Notes: generated by a model not told the origin, from the sequence alone. Positions 1-5,792 are shown, counted from the stretch's first letter. The stretch: DNA of 9,656 bases from Thermacetogenium sp. UBA4966 (GCA_002397275.1 DHAA01000086.1:2970-12625); one strand, 5' to 3'. Program-made: numbers and translations.

Positions 1-402
1 GGGGACATGGCCGGGGGCTTCTCCGTTCTCAAGGATATACCCAAGACATTGGTTTACCGGCTCGCCCGCTATCGGAACCAAGCCGGCGGTAAATTGCTCA
101 TCCCGCAACGGGTCATAGAAAAGGCGCCCACCGCGGAACTGCGGCCCAACCAGAAAGATGAAGACGACCTCCCGCCCTACGCCATCCTCGACCAGATCAT
201 CGAAAAGTACGTGGAACAGGACTTCAGCGCCGGGGAAATCATCTCGCAGGGAATCGACCCGGCCTATGTGCAGAAAACCGTCGTCATGATCGATCGCAAC
301 GAATACAAACGCAGGCAGGCCGCTCCGGGTGTGAAGATCACTCACCGGGCCTTCGGCAAGGACCGGCGCATGCCTATTATCAACAAGTTCCGAGAACTAT
401 AG
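1..402 (+). CDS. nadE: Glutamine-dependent NAD+ synthetase, C-terminal part (5' end outside the window)
   Basis: The last step of NAD biosynthesis: amidation of nicotinic acid adenine dinucleotide to NAD+ in the cytoplasm, using ATP. Only the last 133 residues are visible; the frame is already open at base 1 (GGG GAC ATG), so the ATG at 7 is internal and not the start. The visible part begins with GDMAGGF, followed by LKDIPKTLVYRLARY, then PTAELRPNQ with LPPYAILD, and closes with EYKRRQAAPGVKITHRAFG and DRRMP. These are the C-terminal signatures of the long, glutamine-using NadE form. The ATP-binding SGG(x)DS loop and the glutaminase domain must lie upstream. The TAG stop is followed 18 bases later by an AT-rich hairpin terminator. 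Identification is by family pattern recognition and is secure; which form it is (glutamine- or ammonia-dependent) rests on the tail signature only. Confidence 0.93.
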   Translation, partial: GDMAGGFSVLKDIPKTLVYRLARYRNQAGGKLLIPQRVIEKAPTAELRPNQKDEDDLPPYAILDQIIEKYVEQDFSAGEIISQGIDPAYVQKTVVMIDRNEYKRRQAAPGVKITHRAFGKDRRMPIINKFREL

Positions 403-420
403 CAACAATTCTTAATTATT

Positions 421-450
421 AGTATTTCTCTTGAAATACTTTTATTTATA
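421..450 (+). terminator. Small AT-rich intrinsic terminator after nadE
   Basis: A perfect 8-bp stem (AGTATTTC at 421-428 with GAAATACT at 433-440) closes a 4-base loop (TCTT) and is followed directly by TTTATTTATA. The stem has few G:C pairs, so it may be leaky, but position and shape fit termination of the nadE transcript. Confidence 0.65.
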
Positions 451-573
451 TATTACTATTATGATTGACCTTGTCCGGATGCAATTTGTTTAAGAGTTCC
501 TGCATAGATCTGCCTCCGATAACAGTTATGCCGGGCAATTCCTGGATATTCCAAGCAAACCGAGGTGCGCTCC

Positions 574-1287
574 ATGGTTGTTTATATCAACCCTAAATTA
601 AATGAAATTCCCGTTTTATTTGTCGAAGCCGGGAACCTGACCATTAAAAGAAGACACCGGAAACTGGAAAGGCAGATCAAGGCCGAACTCCCTGCAATAC
701 TAAACTTAGACGGAAAACGCCGCCGTATTCTTGATTCATACGATCGCCTTCATGCCAGATTCAGTAATCAATCATTTCTCTCAGCTCCGCAGTATTTATT
801 TAAATTTCTTGCTTCACACCAGCGATTAATGCAGATTAACGCCCTGGTAGATTTATATAACTTCATTTCCCTAAAATACTCGCTGGCCTTGGGCGCCCAT
901 GATCTGGCCAAAGTTGACGGCTTCTTCTCTTTCAATCTCACCGCCGGTTCTGAGATATTTTATCCCCTGGGTTCAGCGGATCCCTTATCTGTCTCGCCGG
1001 GGGAATACGCTTACATGGATGAGCGGGAAATCCTTTGCCGCCTGGATGTGAAGCAGTGCGAAAAAACCAAAGTGACCACCGAAACCGACAGTTGTATTTT
1101 TATAATTCAGGGAAACGCCGCCGCCCCGATCGAGCACCTGCACGCCGCGGCGAACGAGCTGATCGATCTCATCGGCGTTTACTGCCGGGGGGAAGCCCGC
1201 CTGGCAACGGTTCGCTTTGCTGATCCCAGAGCGGCACAACAGCCATCCGCGGCGGAGCGGGTCATTCCGGCGGCAGAAAGGCGCTAA
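574..1287 (+). CDS. Stand-alone B3/B4 tRNA-binding-domain protein (PheT-like editing domain family, COG3382 type)
   Basis: A 237-residue protein related to the B3/B4 domain of the phenylalanyl-tRNA synthetase beta chain, which in PheT hosts the editing site for mischarged tRNA. Free-standing relatives are common in bacteria and mostly uncharacterised. The family core is visible: INALVDLYNFISLKYSLALG (about residues 87-106), then AKVDG, FYPLGS, SPGEYAYMD, LCRLDVKQCEKTKVT and a C-terminal helix ending LIGVYCRGE. The last 25 or so residues are an Ala/Pro/Arg-rich tail. A longer frame opens at GTG 565, but GAGGTG at 562-567 lies six bases before ATG 574 and makes a proper ribosome site for it, while GTG 565 would sit inside that site, so I chose ATG 574. 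It is transcribed alone: a terminator precedes it, and the nearest hairpin downstream is at 1520. Role (tRNA or free amino-acid editing) is inferred from the family only. Confidence 0.82.
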   Translation: MVVYINPKLNEIPVLFVEAGNLTIKRRHRKLERQIKAELPAILNLDGKRRRILDSYDRLHARFSNQSFLSAPQYLFKFLASHQRLMQINALVDLYNFISLKYSLALGAHDLAKVDGFFSFNLTAGSEIFYPLGSADPLSVSPGEYAYMDEREILCRLDVKQCEKTKVTTETDSCIFIIQGNAAAPIEHLHAAANELIDLIGVYCRGEARLATVRFADPRAAQQPSAAERVIPAAERR

Positions 1288-1483
1288 AAAAGAGGTATAT
1301 GAAAACAATAACAGAATCTTATATTATGTATAGTTATATTTATTAGCTATGGCGTTGCTTAATTTTTTCTGGGGAAGGAATATGTTATTTTGGATTTTGC
1401 TTTTATCGCCAAATACACTCCTATGTATGTTGCCCGCTAGAGTTTTCTCGCTCATATAACTCCCTCCCGTACAAATTCATACT
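1288..1483. other. AT-rich non-coding stretch with weak small-ORF candidates
   Basis: There is no large gene. Two short ORFs with good ribosome sites overlap here on opposite strands: a 25-codon hydrophobic one on + (ATG 1382 to TAA 1459, preceded by GGGGAAGGA) and a 43-codon one on - (listed separately). At most one can be real, and both may be chance. No repeat or RNA family is recognised. Confidence 0.4.
1324..1455 (-). CDS. Possible small protein, 43 codons, unknown
   Basis: This - strand ORF starts at ATG 1455 with a very good ribosome site, GGGAGGGAG, four bases upstream, and ends at TAA 1324. The peptide begins MSEKTLAGNIHRSVFG and ends in a lysine/asparagine-rich tail that simply reads AT-rich spacer DNA. 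No domain, signal peptide or family is recognised. The strong ribosome site is the only positive evidence; the low-complexity tail argues against it. It lies downstream of another 43-codon ORF on the same strand and could share its promoter, but a hairpin terminator stands between. It may be a decayed gene end rather than a working gene. Confidence 0.22.
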   Translation of the reverse strand: MSEKTLAGNIHRSVFGDKSKIQNNIFLPQKKLSNAIANKYNYT

Positions 1484-1615
1484 TTAGTTTTCCGCTCTTC
1501 TTCCTTTTTTTATAAAATAAGAGGCTTCAAACAACTGATAAGCAGTCGCCTGAAGCCTCTGGTTTTCCAGTCGGCATACAGTAGCGGTAAAAATTTTGCC
1601 GAGAACAGAAGCCAT
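1484..1615 (-). CDS. Possible small ORF, 43 codons, overlapping a hairpin; unknown
   Basis: ATG 1615 to TAA 1484 on the - strand encodes a 43-residue peptide starting MASVLGKIFTATVCRLENQ. It lies about 45 bases downstream of a plausible sigma-A promoter (1665-1693). No clear Shine-Dalgarno sequence precedes the ATG, and the ORF spans a 10-bp perfect stem (1520-1560) better explained as a terminator. I therefore favour an untranslated short RNA or a gene remnant over a protein. No family is recognised. Confidence 0.15.
   Translation of the reverse strand: MASVLGKIFTATVCRLENQRLQATAYQLFEASYFIKKGRRAEN
1520..1560. terminator. Hairpin terminator, probably bidirectional
   Basis: A perfect 10-bp stem (AGAGGCTTCA at 1520-1529, TGAAGCCTCT at 1551-1560) encloses a second small stem (ACTG at 1534-1537 with CAGT at 1543-1546). 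Read on the - strand it is followed by TATTTTATA; read on + by GGTTTT. It could end the B3/B4 transcript from the left and a - strand transcript from the right. Neither U-tract is ideal. Confidence 0.55.
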
Positions 1616-1664
1616 AATCAATTCTTACTATTTCTATGTGTATTATATGGTATAGTTAAATATT

Positions 1665-1693
1665 ACTGTAGCCTTTTCTAAATCGCTTGTCAA
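1665..1693 (-). promoter_or_regulatory. Candidate sigma-A promoter, - strand, for a short RNA
   Basis: On the - strand TTGACA (1693-1688), a 17-base spacer and TACAGT (1670-1665). The -35 is perfect, the -10 matches four of six. It points toward the hairpin at 1520-1560, so it would make a transcript of roughly 140 nt. Confidence 0.4.
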
Positions 1694-1760
1694 GGTAAAA
1701 TTTTTTTGATGTGATGTTATTCTGATAAAATGTCACCTATGAGAAAGGAAACATTTAACA

Positions 1761-1907
1761 CTACAAAATGGGGGGGGGAATTATACCAAATAAGGCGCTT
1801 CTGCAAACGGTATTTAGACCAAACCGCTTCAGGGTTTCTTCAGTGGCATACATTTTTCCACCGGTAGGCAATTTTTTACGCATCCAGAGCGGGAAACGAG
1901 ATGGCAT
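1761..1907 (-). pseudogene. lipA: Truncated 5' fragment of lipoyl synthase (lipA)
   Basis: The - strand encodes 48 residues whose first 39 or so match the N-terminus of radical-SAM lipoyl synthase: LWMRKKLPTGGK at about 7-18, then ETLKRFGLNTVCRSA at about 25-39. In the family this last motif continues into CPNIxECF, holding the cysteines of the auxiliary iron-sulfur cluster. Here it breaks after CRSA into LFGII, a run of prolines coded by nine consecutive C, and a stop. An intact LipA is close to 290 residues, so the SAM domain is missing entirely. The start is real: ATG 1907 has GAGGAG four bases upstream, and a sigma-A-like promoter sits at 1976-2005. The protein cannot be a working lipoyl synthase, so I call it a deletion remnant. 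The poly-C run may mark the break or sequence slippage. Confidence 0.78.
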
Positions 1908-1975
1908 GTAACTCCTCTTTTCCATGAATAATTCGATAATGTTCGATATATTGCAACTTTAATTGCCTTTACTAA

Positions 1976-2005
1976 TTTATAAGCCTAGTGAGGATAGATT
2001 GTCAA
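1976..2005 (-). promoter_or_regulatory. Promoter in front of the lipA remnant
   Basis: On the - strand TTGACA (2005-2000), an 18-base spacer and TATAAA (1981-1976). It sits about 70 bases before the lipA remnant's start codon. Its -35 overlaps the -35 of an oppositely directed promoter. Confidence 0.5.
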
Positions 2006-2027
2006 TATCTCTTATCTTATCTATAAT
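1999..2027 (+). promoter_or_regulatory. Strong sigma-A-like promoter, + strand, with no gene downstream
   Basis: TTGTCA (1999-2004), a 17-base spacer and a perfect TATAAT (2022-2027). The expected start is near 2034, where a GC-rich stem begins (CCGGCTGC at 2034-2041 with GCAGCCGG at 2073-2080). No convincing + strand ORF follows before the operon on the other strand, so a transcript would run antisense to the DUF2325 gene. Confidence 0.5.
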
Positions 2028-2125
2028 ACACATCCGGCTGCCGGCATCATCCAATGGGTTATCCGCCGCTCCGCAGCCGGCAGTGAACAAAATGGGCGCC
2101 CCTTTCTTACATCCCCTCAACTTTA

Positions 2126-2386
2126 TCAGCCGGCATCGCAGGTAAGGCTTCGTCTGCTGAAGGTTATAGGGATACCTGTTGCTTTAGCCTGACGCTTGAT
2201 ATTATTCATCAAGTTATGATTCAGAAAATCCCAAAAAAGAATCACCATATCTACATTTTTAGGAATAGACTTATTCTGAAAGGATTTATTGCGGCCATTC
2301 CAGTGTATTATTTTCTTGAACCCGTCCTTATGCAATTTATTTGGTATTCTACCCAAGCGGTCGGCGCCGACGATCAGCACGGTCAC
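2126..2386 (-). CDS. DUF2325 domain protein
   Basis: A small protein of 86 residues belonging to the DUF2325 family of unknown function, widespread in Firmicutes. The visible family pattern is MTVLIVGADRLGRI at the N-terminus, then IIHWNGR, IPKNVDMVI, a DFLNHNL segment and IPITFSRRS near the end. The frame can start at GTG 2395, but AGAGGA at 2397-2402 is only one base from that codon and about ten bases from the GTG at 2386. The latter also gives the usual family N-terminus (M-x-VLIVG-x-DRLG), so 2386 is preferred. There is no signal peptide or membrane segment, so it is likely cytoplasmic. It is preceded by its own perfect promoter and a structured leader with a terminator 45 bases before the start codon, suggesting regulation by attenuation. 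Function is not known. Confidence 0.8.
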   Translation of the reverse strand: MTVLIVGADRLGRIPNKLHKDGFKKIIHWNGRNKSFQNKSIPKNVDMVILFWDFLNHNLMNNIKRQAKATGIPITFSRRSLTCDAG

Positions 2387-2430
2387 GATTCCCACATCCT
2401 CTTTCCAACGATCGCAGCAGCTCGCTGGCC

Positions 2431-2480
2431 AAGAAAAAAAGAAAAGGCCCTGGAATAGTATTGAATAATATTCCGGGCCT
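2431..2480 (-). terminator. Strong intrinsic terminator in front of DUF2325, after the sulfur operon
   Basis: On the - strand AGGCCC (2480-2475) pairs with GGGCCT (2450-2445), extended by GGAATATTATT against AATACTATTCC with little mismatch, and followed by TTTTCTTTTTTT (2444-2433). It could end read-through from the cysK operon, act as an attenuator for the DUF2325 gene, or both. Confidence 0.85.
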
Positions 2481-2598
2481 CCGGTTTATCCGGTCAGCTT
2501 GGCAATCAAGCACGTTCCCTGGATAACTTTTTCTGGATCTGCTCTTCAGTTTTCCATGAGGAACAATAACATAGTAAAATAATATGTTTAATATACTT
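2431..2598 (-). ncRNA. Candidate structured leader RNA or small RNA upstream of DUF2325
   Basis: Starting from a perfect sigma-A promoter, the predicted - strand transcript folds by eye into four hairpins with almost no linker between the last three. First is an outer stem of GTTCCT (2564-2559) with GGGAAC (2519-2514) that holds TGGA/TCCA and CTG/CAG inside. Then come GCTTG-N5-CAAGC (2511-2497), CCGG-N5-CCGG (2493-2481) and the terminator stem (2480-2445). I could not match it to any riboswitch consensus I know, including SAM, T-box, TPP, cobalamin, Moco, lysine, ZTP and c-di-GMP. It could be a riboswitch-like attenuator for DUF2325 or an independent small RNA. Confidence 0.5.
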
Positions 2599-2605
2599 TA
2601 AATTT

Positions 2606-2634
2606 ATTATAATGGTCGTTATTTTATGTGTCAA
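2606..2634 (-). promoter_or_regulatory. Perfect sigma-A promoter for the DUF2325 leader
   Basis: On the - strand TTGACA (2634-2629), exactly 17 bases and TATAAT (2611-2606). It lies 31 bases after the stop codon of the last operon gene and directs transcription into the structured leader and the DUF2325 gene. Confidence 0.8.
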
Positions 2635-2665
2635 GTGAATAAAATATTTTAAAATAAAATCTTTT

Positions 2666-3802
2666 TTACCCGTCAAGCGCCCGGGCCAGATCCTCTTCTA
2701 AGTCTTCATAATCCTCCAGGCCCACCGAGAGGCGCACCAGATCCCCTGTCAAGCCGAGTTTGCGGCGCATCTGCTCGGGCAGGGCGCTGTGCGACATGGT
2801 CGCCGGAAGGGAGACGATGCTCTCCACCGCGCCCAGGCTGGAGCCGATGACCGGCAGGCGCAGCCGGTTGATGAAGCGGCGCGCCTGCTCTTCGCTCTGC
2901 AGCCGGAAGGAGAGGAGGCCGCCCCCCCCGGAAGCCTGCGCATGATGGATCTCCCGGCCAGGGTGGCCTGGCTGCCCGGCATAATAGACGTCGACCACCT
3001 GCGGGCGTTCGGCCAGCCAGCCGGCCAGGAGCGAGGCGGTTTTCTGCTGCTGGTCCATGCGCACCTTTAAGGTTTTTAAACCCCGCAGCAGCAACCAGCA
3101 GTCATGCGCACCCAGCACCGCGCCGGTGCAGTTTTGAATGAAACCGATCTCTTTCCCCAAGCGCTCGTTCCCGGTCACCGCCACCCCTGCCAGGCAGTCG
3201 CTGTGCCCGCTCAGATACTTGGTGGCGCTGTGGACGACGATATCGATCCCCAGCTCAAGCGGGCGCTGCAAGTAGGGGGACATCAAGGTGTTGTCTGCAA
3301 TGGTGGTAATGCTGTGCTCTCTGGCTAAAGCTGCCACCGCCTTCAGATCCGTTATCTTCATCAAGGGATTGGAGGGGGTCTCCACATAGATGCCCTTTGT
3401 TTCCGGTTTGATCGCCCGCCTGATTTCATTCAGGTCCGCTGCGTTGACCAGCTCCGCCTGAATTCCGAAGCGCGGCAGAAGCCGCTGCACGAGGCGGAAT
3501 GTCCCTCCGTAGATTTCCTGCGCCACTATAATATGGTCTCCCGCCGCGAAGAGGCAGAAAACCGCGGCAATAGCCGCCATGCCGGAAGCAAAGGCAAATC
3601 CGTACTTTCCCCCCTCCAAAGCGGCGGCCGTTTCCTCCAAGACCGCGCGCGTCGGGTTCCCGGATCTGGTATATTCCCATTTTCCAACGGTGTCCAGGTC
3701 CTTCTGCGCAAAGATCACGCTCTGATAGATGGGAGTGCTCACCGCTCCCGTGGCTTCATCAATTTCATTGCCGGGATGAATAAATTTTGTGCCCTCGCCC
3801 AT
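2666..3802 (-). CDS. Trans-sulfuration PLP enzyme (cystathionine gamma-synthase / gamma-lyase / cystathionine beta-lyase family), second copy
   Basis: A cytoplasmic PLP enzyme of 378 residues in the Cys/Met metabolism family, which forms or breaks cystathionine or releases sulfide from sulfur amino acids. Key residues are visible: YTR at 44-46, whose Tyr and Arg bind PLP phosphate of the neighbouring subunit, the SGMAA loop (73-77), the stacking Tyr98 in IYGG, Asp170 in ADNT, the PLP lysine Lys195 in HSATKYLSGHSD, the SLGAVES segment typical of gamma-acting members, and the carboxylate-binding Arg in RLSVGLED. The frame extends upstream to 3859, but AGGAGG seven bases before ATG 3802 fixes the start. 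It lies 28 bases after the stop of its paralog and is the last gene of the operon. Oddities are LMSP where relatives have FxTP after the Asp170 motif, and a glycine-rich GGGG stretch near 314. The exact reaction cannot be assigned from sequence. Confidence 0.87.
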   Translation of the reverse strand: MGEGTKFIHPGNEIDEATGAVSTPIYQSVIFAQKDLDTVGKWEYTRSGNPTRAVLEETAAALEGGKYGFAFASGMAAIAAVFCLFAAGDHIIVAQEIYGGTFRLVQRLLPRFGIQAELVNAADLNEIRRAIKPETKGIYVETPSNPLMKITDLKAVAALAREHSITTIADNTLMSPYLQRPLELGIDIVVHSATKYLSGHSDCLAGVAVTGNERLGKEIGFIQNCTGAVLGAHDCWLLLRGLKTLKVRMDQQQKTASLLAGWLAERPQVVDVYYAGQPGHPGREIHHAQASGGGGLLSFRLQSEEQARRFINRLRLPVIGSSLGAVESIVSLPATMSHSALPEQMRRKLGLTGDLVRLSVGLEDYEDLEEDLARALDG

Positions 3803-3830
3803 AGAATTCCCTCCTGGTTTGAATTCGTCG

Positions 3831-4967
3831 TTAAAAATGCAGAGCCTGGCCGAGATCATCCTCCAGGTCGTCGGGATCCTCCAGACCTACGGAGAGCCTG
3901 AGCAGGCGCTCGCTTATTCCCAGCTTTCTCCGCATTTCTACGGGAATATCCGCGTGCGTCTGGGTTTCCGGATAGGTGATCAGGGACTCCACTCCCCCCA
4001 AGCTTTCCGCATAAGAAATTATTTTCAGCTTTTCCAATACGCCGGCAACCATCTCTCTCGAACGGACTTCAAAAGAGAGCATCGCTCCAAACCCATCCGA
4101 CTGTTCTTTACAGAGATCGTGTCCGGGGTGAGCGGGCAAACCGGGGTAATAAACTTTCGTTACCGCAGGATGGCTTTCCAGAAACCGAGCGAGGCGGACG
4201 GCTGTACGCTGAGACCATTCCAGCCTGGCGGCGAGAGTCTTGAGCCCCCGCAGCAAGAGCCAGCAGTCCTGGGGCCCCGGAATGGCGCCCGCGGCATTCT
4301 GAATAAAGACGAGCTTTTCCCCGAGTTCCTCGCTCCCGCTGACAACCAGCCCGGCGACCACATCGTTGTGGCCGCCGATGTATTTGGTGGCGCTGTGTAT
4401 CACCAGATCCGCTCCGCATTCCAGGGGGCGCTGCAGGTAAGGAGTGAAAAAGGTGTTATCAACGATAGCCAGCAGGCCGTGTTGCCTGGCGAGCCGGACA
4501 ATCTCCTGCAGATCCGCGATTTTCATCAGCGGGTTTGTCGGCGTTTCCACAAAAATCGCCCTGGTTTGCGGGGTAATACAGGACGCCGACGATTCTAGAT
4601 CCGTTAAATCACAAAAACTAAAGTTCAGGCCGTTGGCGGTACAGATTGTTGTCAACAGGCGGTAAGTGCCGCCGTAGAGATCATCTGAGACAAGAAGATG
4701 ATCTCCCGGCTGGAAAAGCTGCATGAGCGCCGCCACGGCGGCCATTCCGGAGGCAAAGGCAATCCCGCGCTTCCCTCCCTCCAGGCGGCAGATGCCGTCC
4801 TCCAGGGCCTGCCGCGTCGGATTGATCGTCCGGCTGTAATCATACCCTGTGCTGCGGCCCAGTCCGGGGTGACGGAAAGTCGAAGTCTGGTAAATCGGCA
4901 TGCTGATTGCTCCCGTCGCCTCGTCGCGGCCGACGCCCAACTGAACAAATTTGGTAGCCAATCTCAT
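3831..4967 (-). CDS. Trans-sulfuration PLP enzyme (cystathionine gamma-synthase / gamma-lyase type), first copy
   Basis: A PLP enzyme of 378 residues, the same length as its downstream neighbour and aligned to it without gaps through the PLP lysine. It has YDYSR at 42-46, SGMAA at 73-77, Tyr98 in LYGG, Asp170 in VDNTFFTP, Lys195 in HSATKYIGGHND, SLGGVESLITYP and RLSVGLED. The glutamate in SLGGVES is the hallmark of gamma-synthases and gamma-lyases rather than beta-lyases, and the GGHND variant recalls cystathionine gamma-lyases of the MccB type, so reverse trans-sulfuration is possible. A GTG at 4976 is in frame, but AGGTGA at 4978-4973 lies five bases before ATG 4967, which I take as the start. 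This ribosome site begins right after the larE stop codon, with a 12-base gap, so the two genes are translationally close. Substrate preference (cystathionine, O-acetylhomoserine, homocysteine) is unresolved. Confidence 0.88.
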   Translation of the reverse strand: MRLATKFVQLGVGRDEATGAISMPIYQTSTFRHPGLGRSTGYDYSRTINPTRQALEDGICRLEGGKRGIAFASGMAAVAALMQLFQPGDHLLVSDDLYGGTYRLLTTICTANGLNFSFCDLTDLESSASCITPQTRAIFVETPTNPLMKIADLQEIVRLARQHGLLAIVDNTFFTPYLQRPLECGADLVIHSATKYIGGHNDVVAGLVVSGSEELGEKLVFIQNAAGAIPGPQDCWLLLRGLKTLAARLEWSQRTAVRLARFLESHPAVTKVYYPGLPAHPGHDLCKEQSDGFGAMLSFEVRSREMVAGVLEKLKIISYAESLGGVESLITYPETQTHADIPVEMRRKLGISERLLRLSVGLEDPDDLEDDLGQALHF

Positions 4968-4979
4968 ATTGATCACCTC

Positions 4980-5792
4980 TCAAAAAACTTCATTTGAACT
5001 TCCCGTGCGATACCCGTCCGCATCCAAAGCAACATAAGTAAAGCCGCAGGATTTGACCTCCCGAGAGAGCAGGCGCAGCATAGCCGTATTCAATACCTTG
5101 GGCAGATCGCCCTCGCCAACCTCGATCCTGGCCAAAGAGCCGTGGTATCTCACCCTTACCTGGGAAAGCCCCAGATCGGCAAGCCTGGCTTCCGCCTGTG
5201 CGATCATGTTCAGCTTTTCCGAGGTCAGCGCCTCCCCGTAGGGTATGCGGGAGGCCAGACAAGCAGCGGCCGGTTTGTTCCAGTTATCTAAACCGAGAGC
5301 TTTTGCCAGCCGGCGAACCTCCTTTTTATTGATACCGCAGTCCAGCAAAGGACTTTTTACCATCTCGAAGCTGCGGGCGGCTTTCATGCCGGGGCGATAA
5401 TCATTTTCATCAGATTTGTTCGTTCCCACCAGCACCCCCCGGTACCCCTCCCGGCGGGCGCTCCCGGTCAGCAGTTCAAAGGTATGGCTTTTACAGAAAT
5501 AACAGCGATCAGGCGGGTTGGCAGCGATCTCCGCCTCCTGAAGCTCGTCGGTTTCAATAACTCTATGCGGGGCATGGAGCTTTTTGGCCAGGTCAACGGC
5601 GGCTTCCAACTCCCTCTGAGGCAGGAGAGGAGAAGATACTGTCGCCGCCAGCACATTCCGCTCCTGCAGGCTGTCCAGGGAGACCTTGAGCAGGAGTGAA
5701 CTGTCCACCCCCCCGGAAAAGGCCACAATTACCCTCTGCAAACCGGCTATGTATTGAGTAAGGCGGGCATGTTTTTCCTTCAGCTGATCCAT
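4980..5792 (-). CDS. larE: LarE-type ATP-dependent sulfur transferase, three-cysteine form
   Basis: A 270-residue PP-loop enzyme. LarE adenylates pyridinium-3,5-biscarboxylate mononucleotide and inserts sulfur on the way to the nickel-pincer cofactor of lactate racemase. Visible are the PP-loop FSGGVDSSLLLK at about 25-36, CYFC at 97-100, GTNKSDENDYRPG at about 123-135 and ACLASRIPYG at about 177-186. Cys178 matches the cysteine sacrificed in the Lactobacillus enzyme. The extra CxxC matches LarE proteins that bind an iron-sulfur cluster with three cysteines and are thought to act catalytically; this is family knowledge applied by position. A GTG start at 5810 is possible, but GAGGAG at 5808-5803 overlaps it and sits ten bases before ATG 5792, giving a length close to the known 276-residue enzyme. 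It lies between cysK and the PLP enzymes with no larB or larC in view, so cysteine- or sulfide-linked supply, or a different sulfur acceptor, is an open inference. Confidence 0.88.
   Translation of the reverse strand: MDQLKEKHARLTQYIAGLQRVIVAFSGGVDSSLLLKVSLDSLQERNVLAATVSSPLLPQRELEAAVDLAKKLHAPHRVIETDELQEAEIAANPPDRCYFCKSHTFELLTGSARREGYRGVLVGTNKSDENDYRPGMKAARSFEMVKSPLLDCGINKKEVRRLAKALGLDNWNKPAAACLASRIPYGEALTSEKLNMIAQAEARLADLGLSQVRVRYHGSLARIEVGEGDLPKVLNTAMLRLLSREVKSCGFTYVALDADGYRTGSSNEVF

Noticed and set aside
465..494. Promoter TTGACC-N18-TTTAAG for the B3/B4 gene
   Set aside because: The -35 is good but the -10 matches only about half of the consensus, so it is too weak to list as a feature.
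985..1308. A 107-codon - strand frame under the B3/B4 gene
   Set aside because: Antisense shadow of a clearly recognised coding frame, no family motif.
1288..2125. Insertion sequence or prophage remnant
   Set aside because: No transposase or integrase motif and no terminal inverted repeat pair with target duplication could be found; only the lipA fragment is identifiable.
1963..2145. A 60-codon + strand frame from the spacer into the DUF2325 end
   Set aside because: It reads through promoter elements and a GC hairpin, has no ribosome site and no family resemblance.
3789..4598. A 269-codon + strand open frame
   Set aside because: It lies antisense to the first trans-sulfuration enzyme, has no recognisable domain or ribosome site, and is explained by the codon bias of the real gene.
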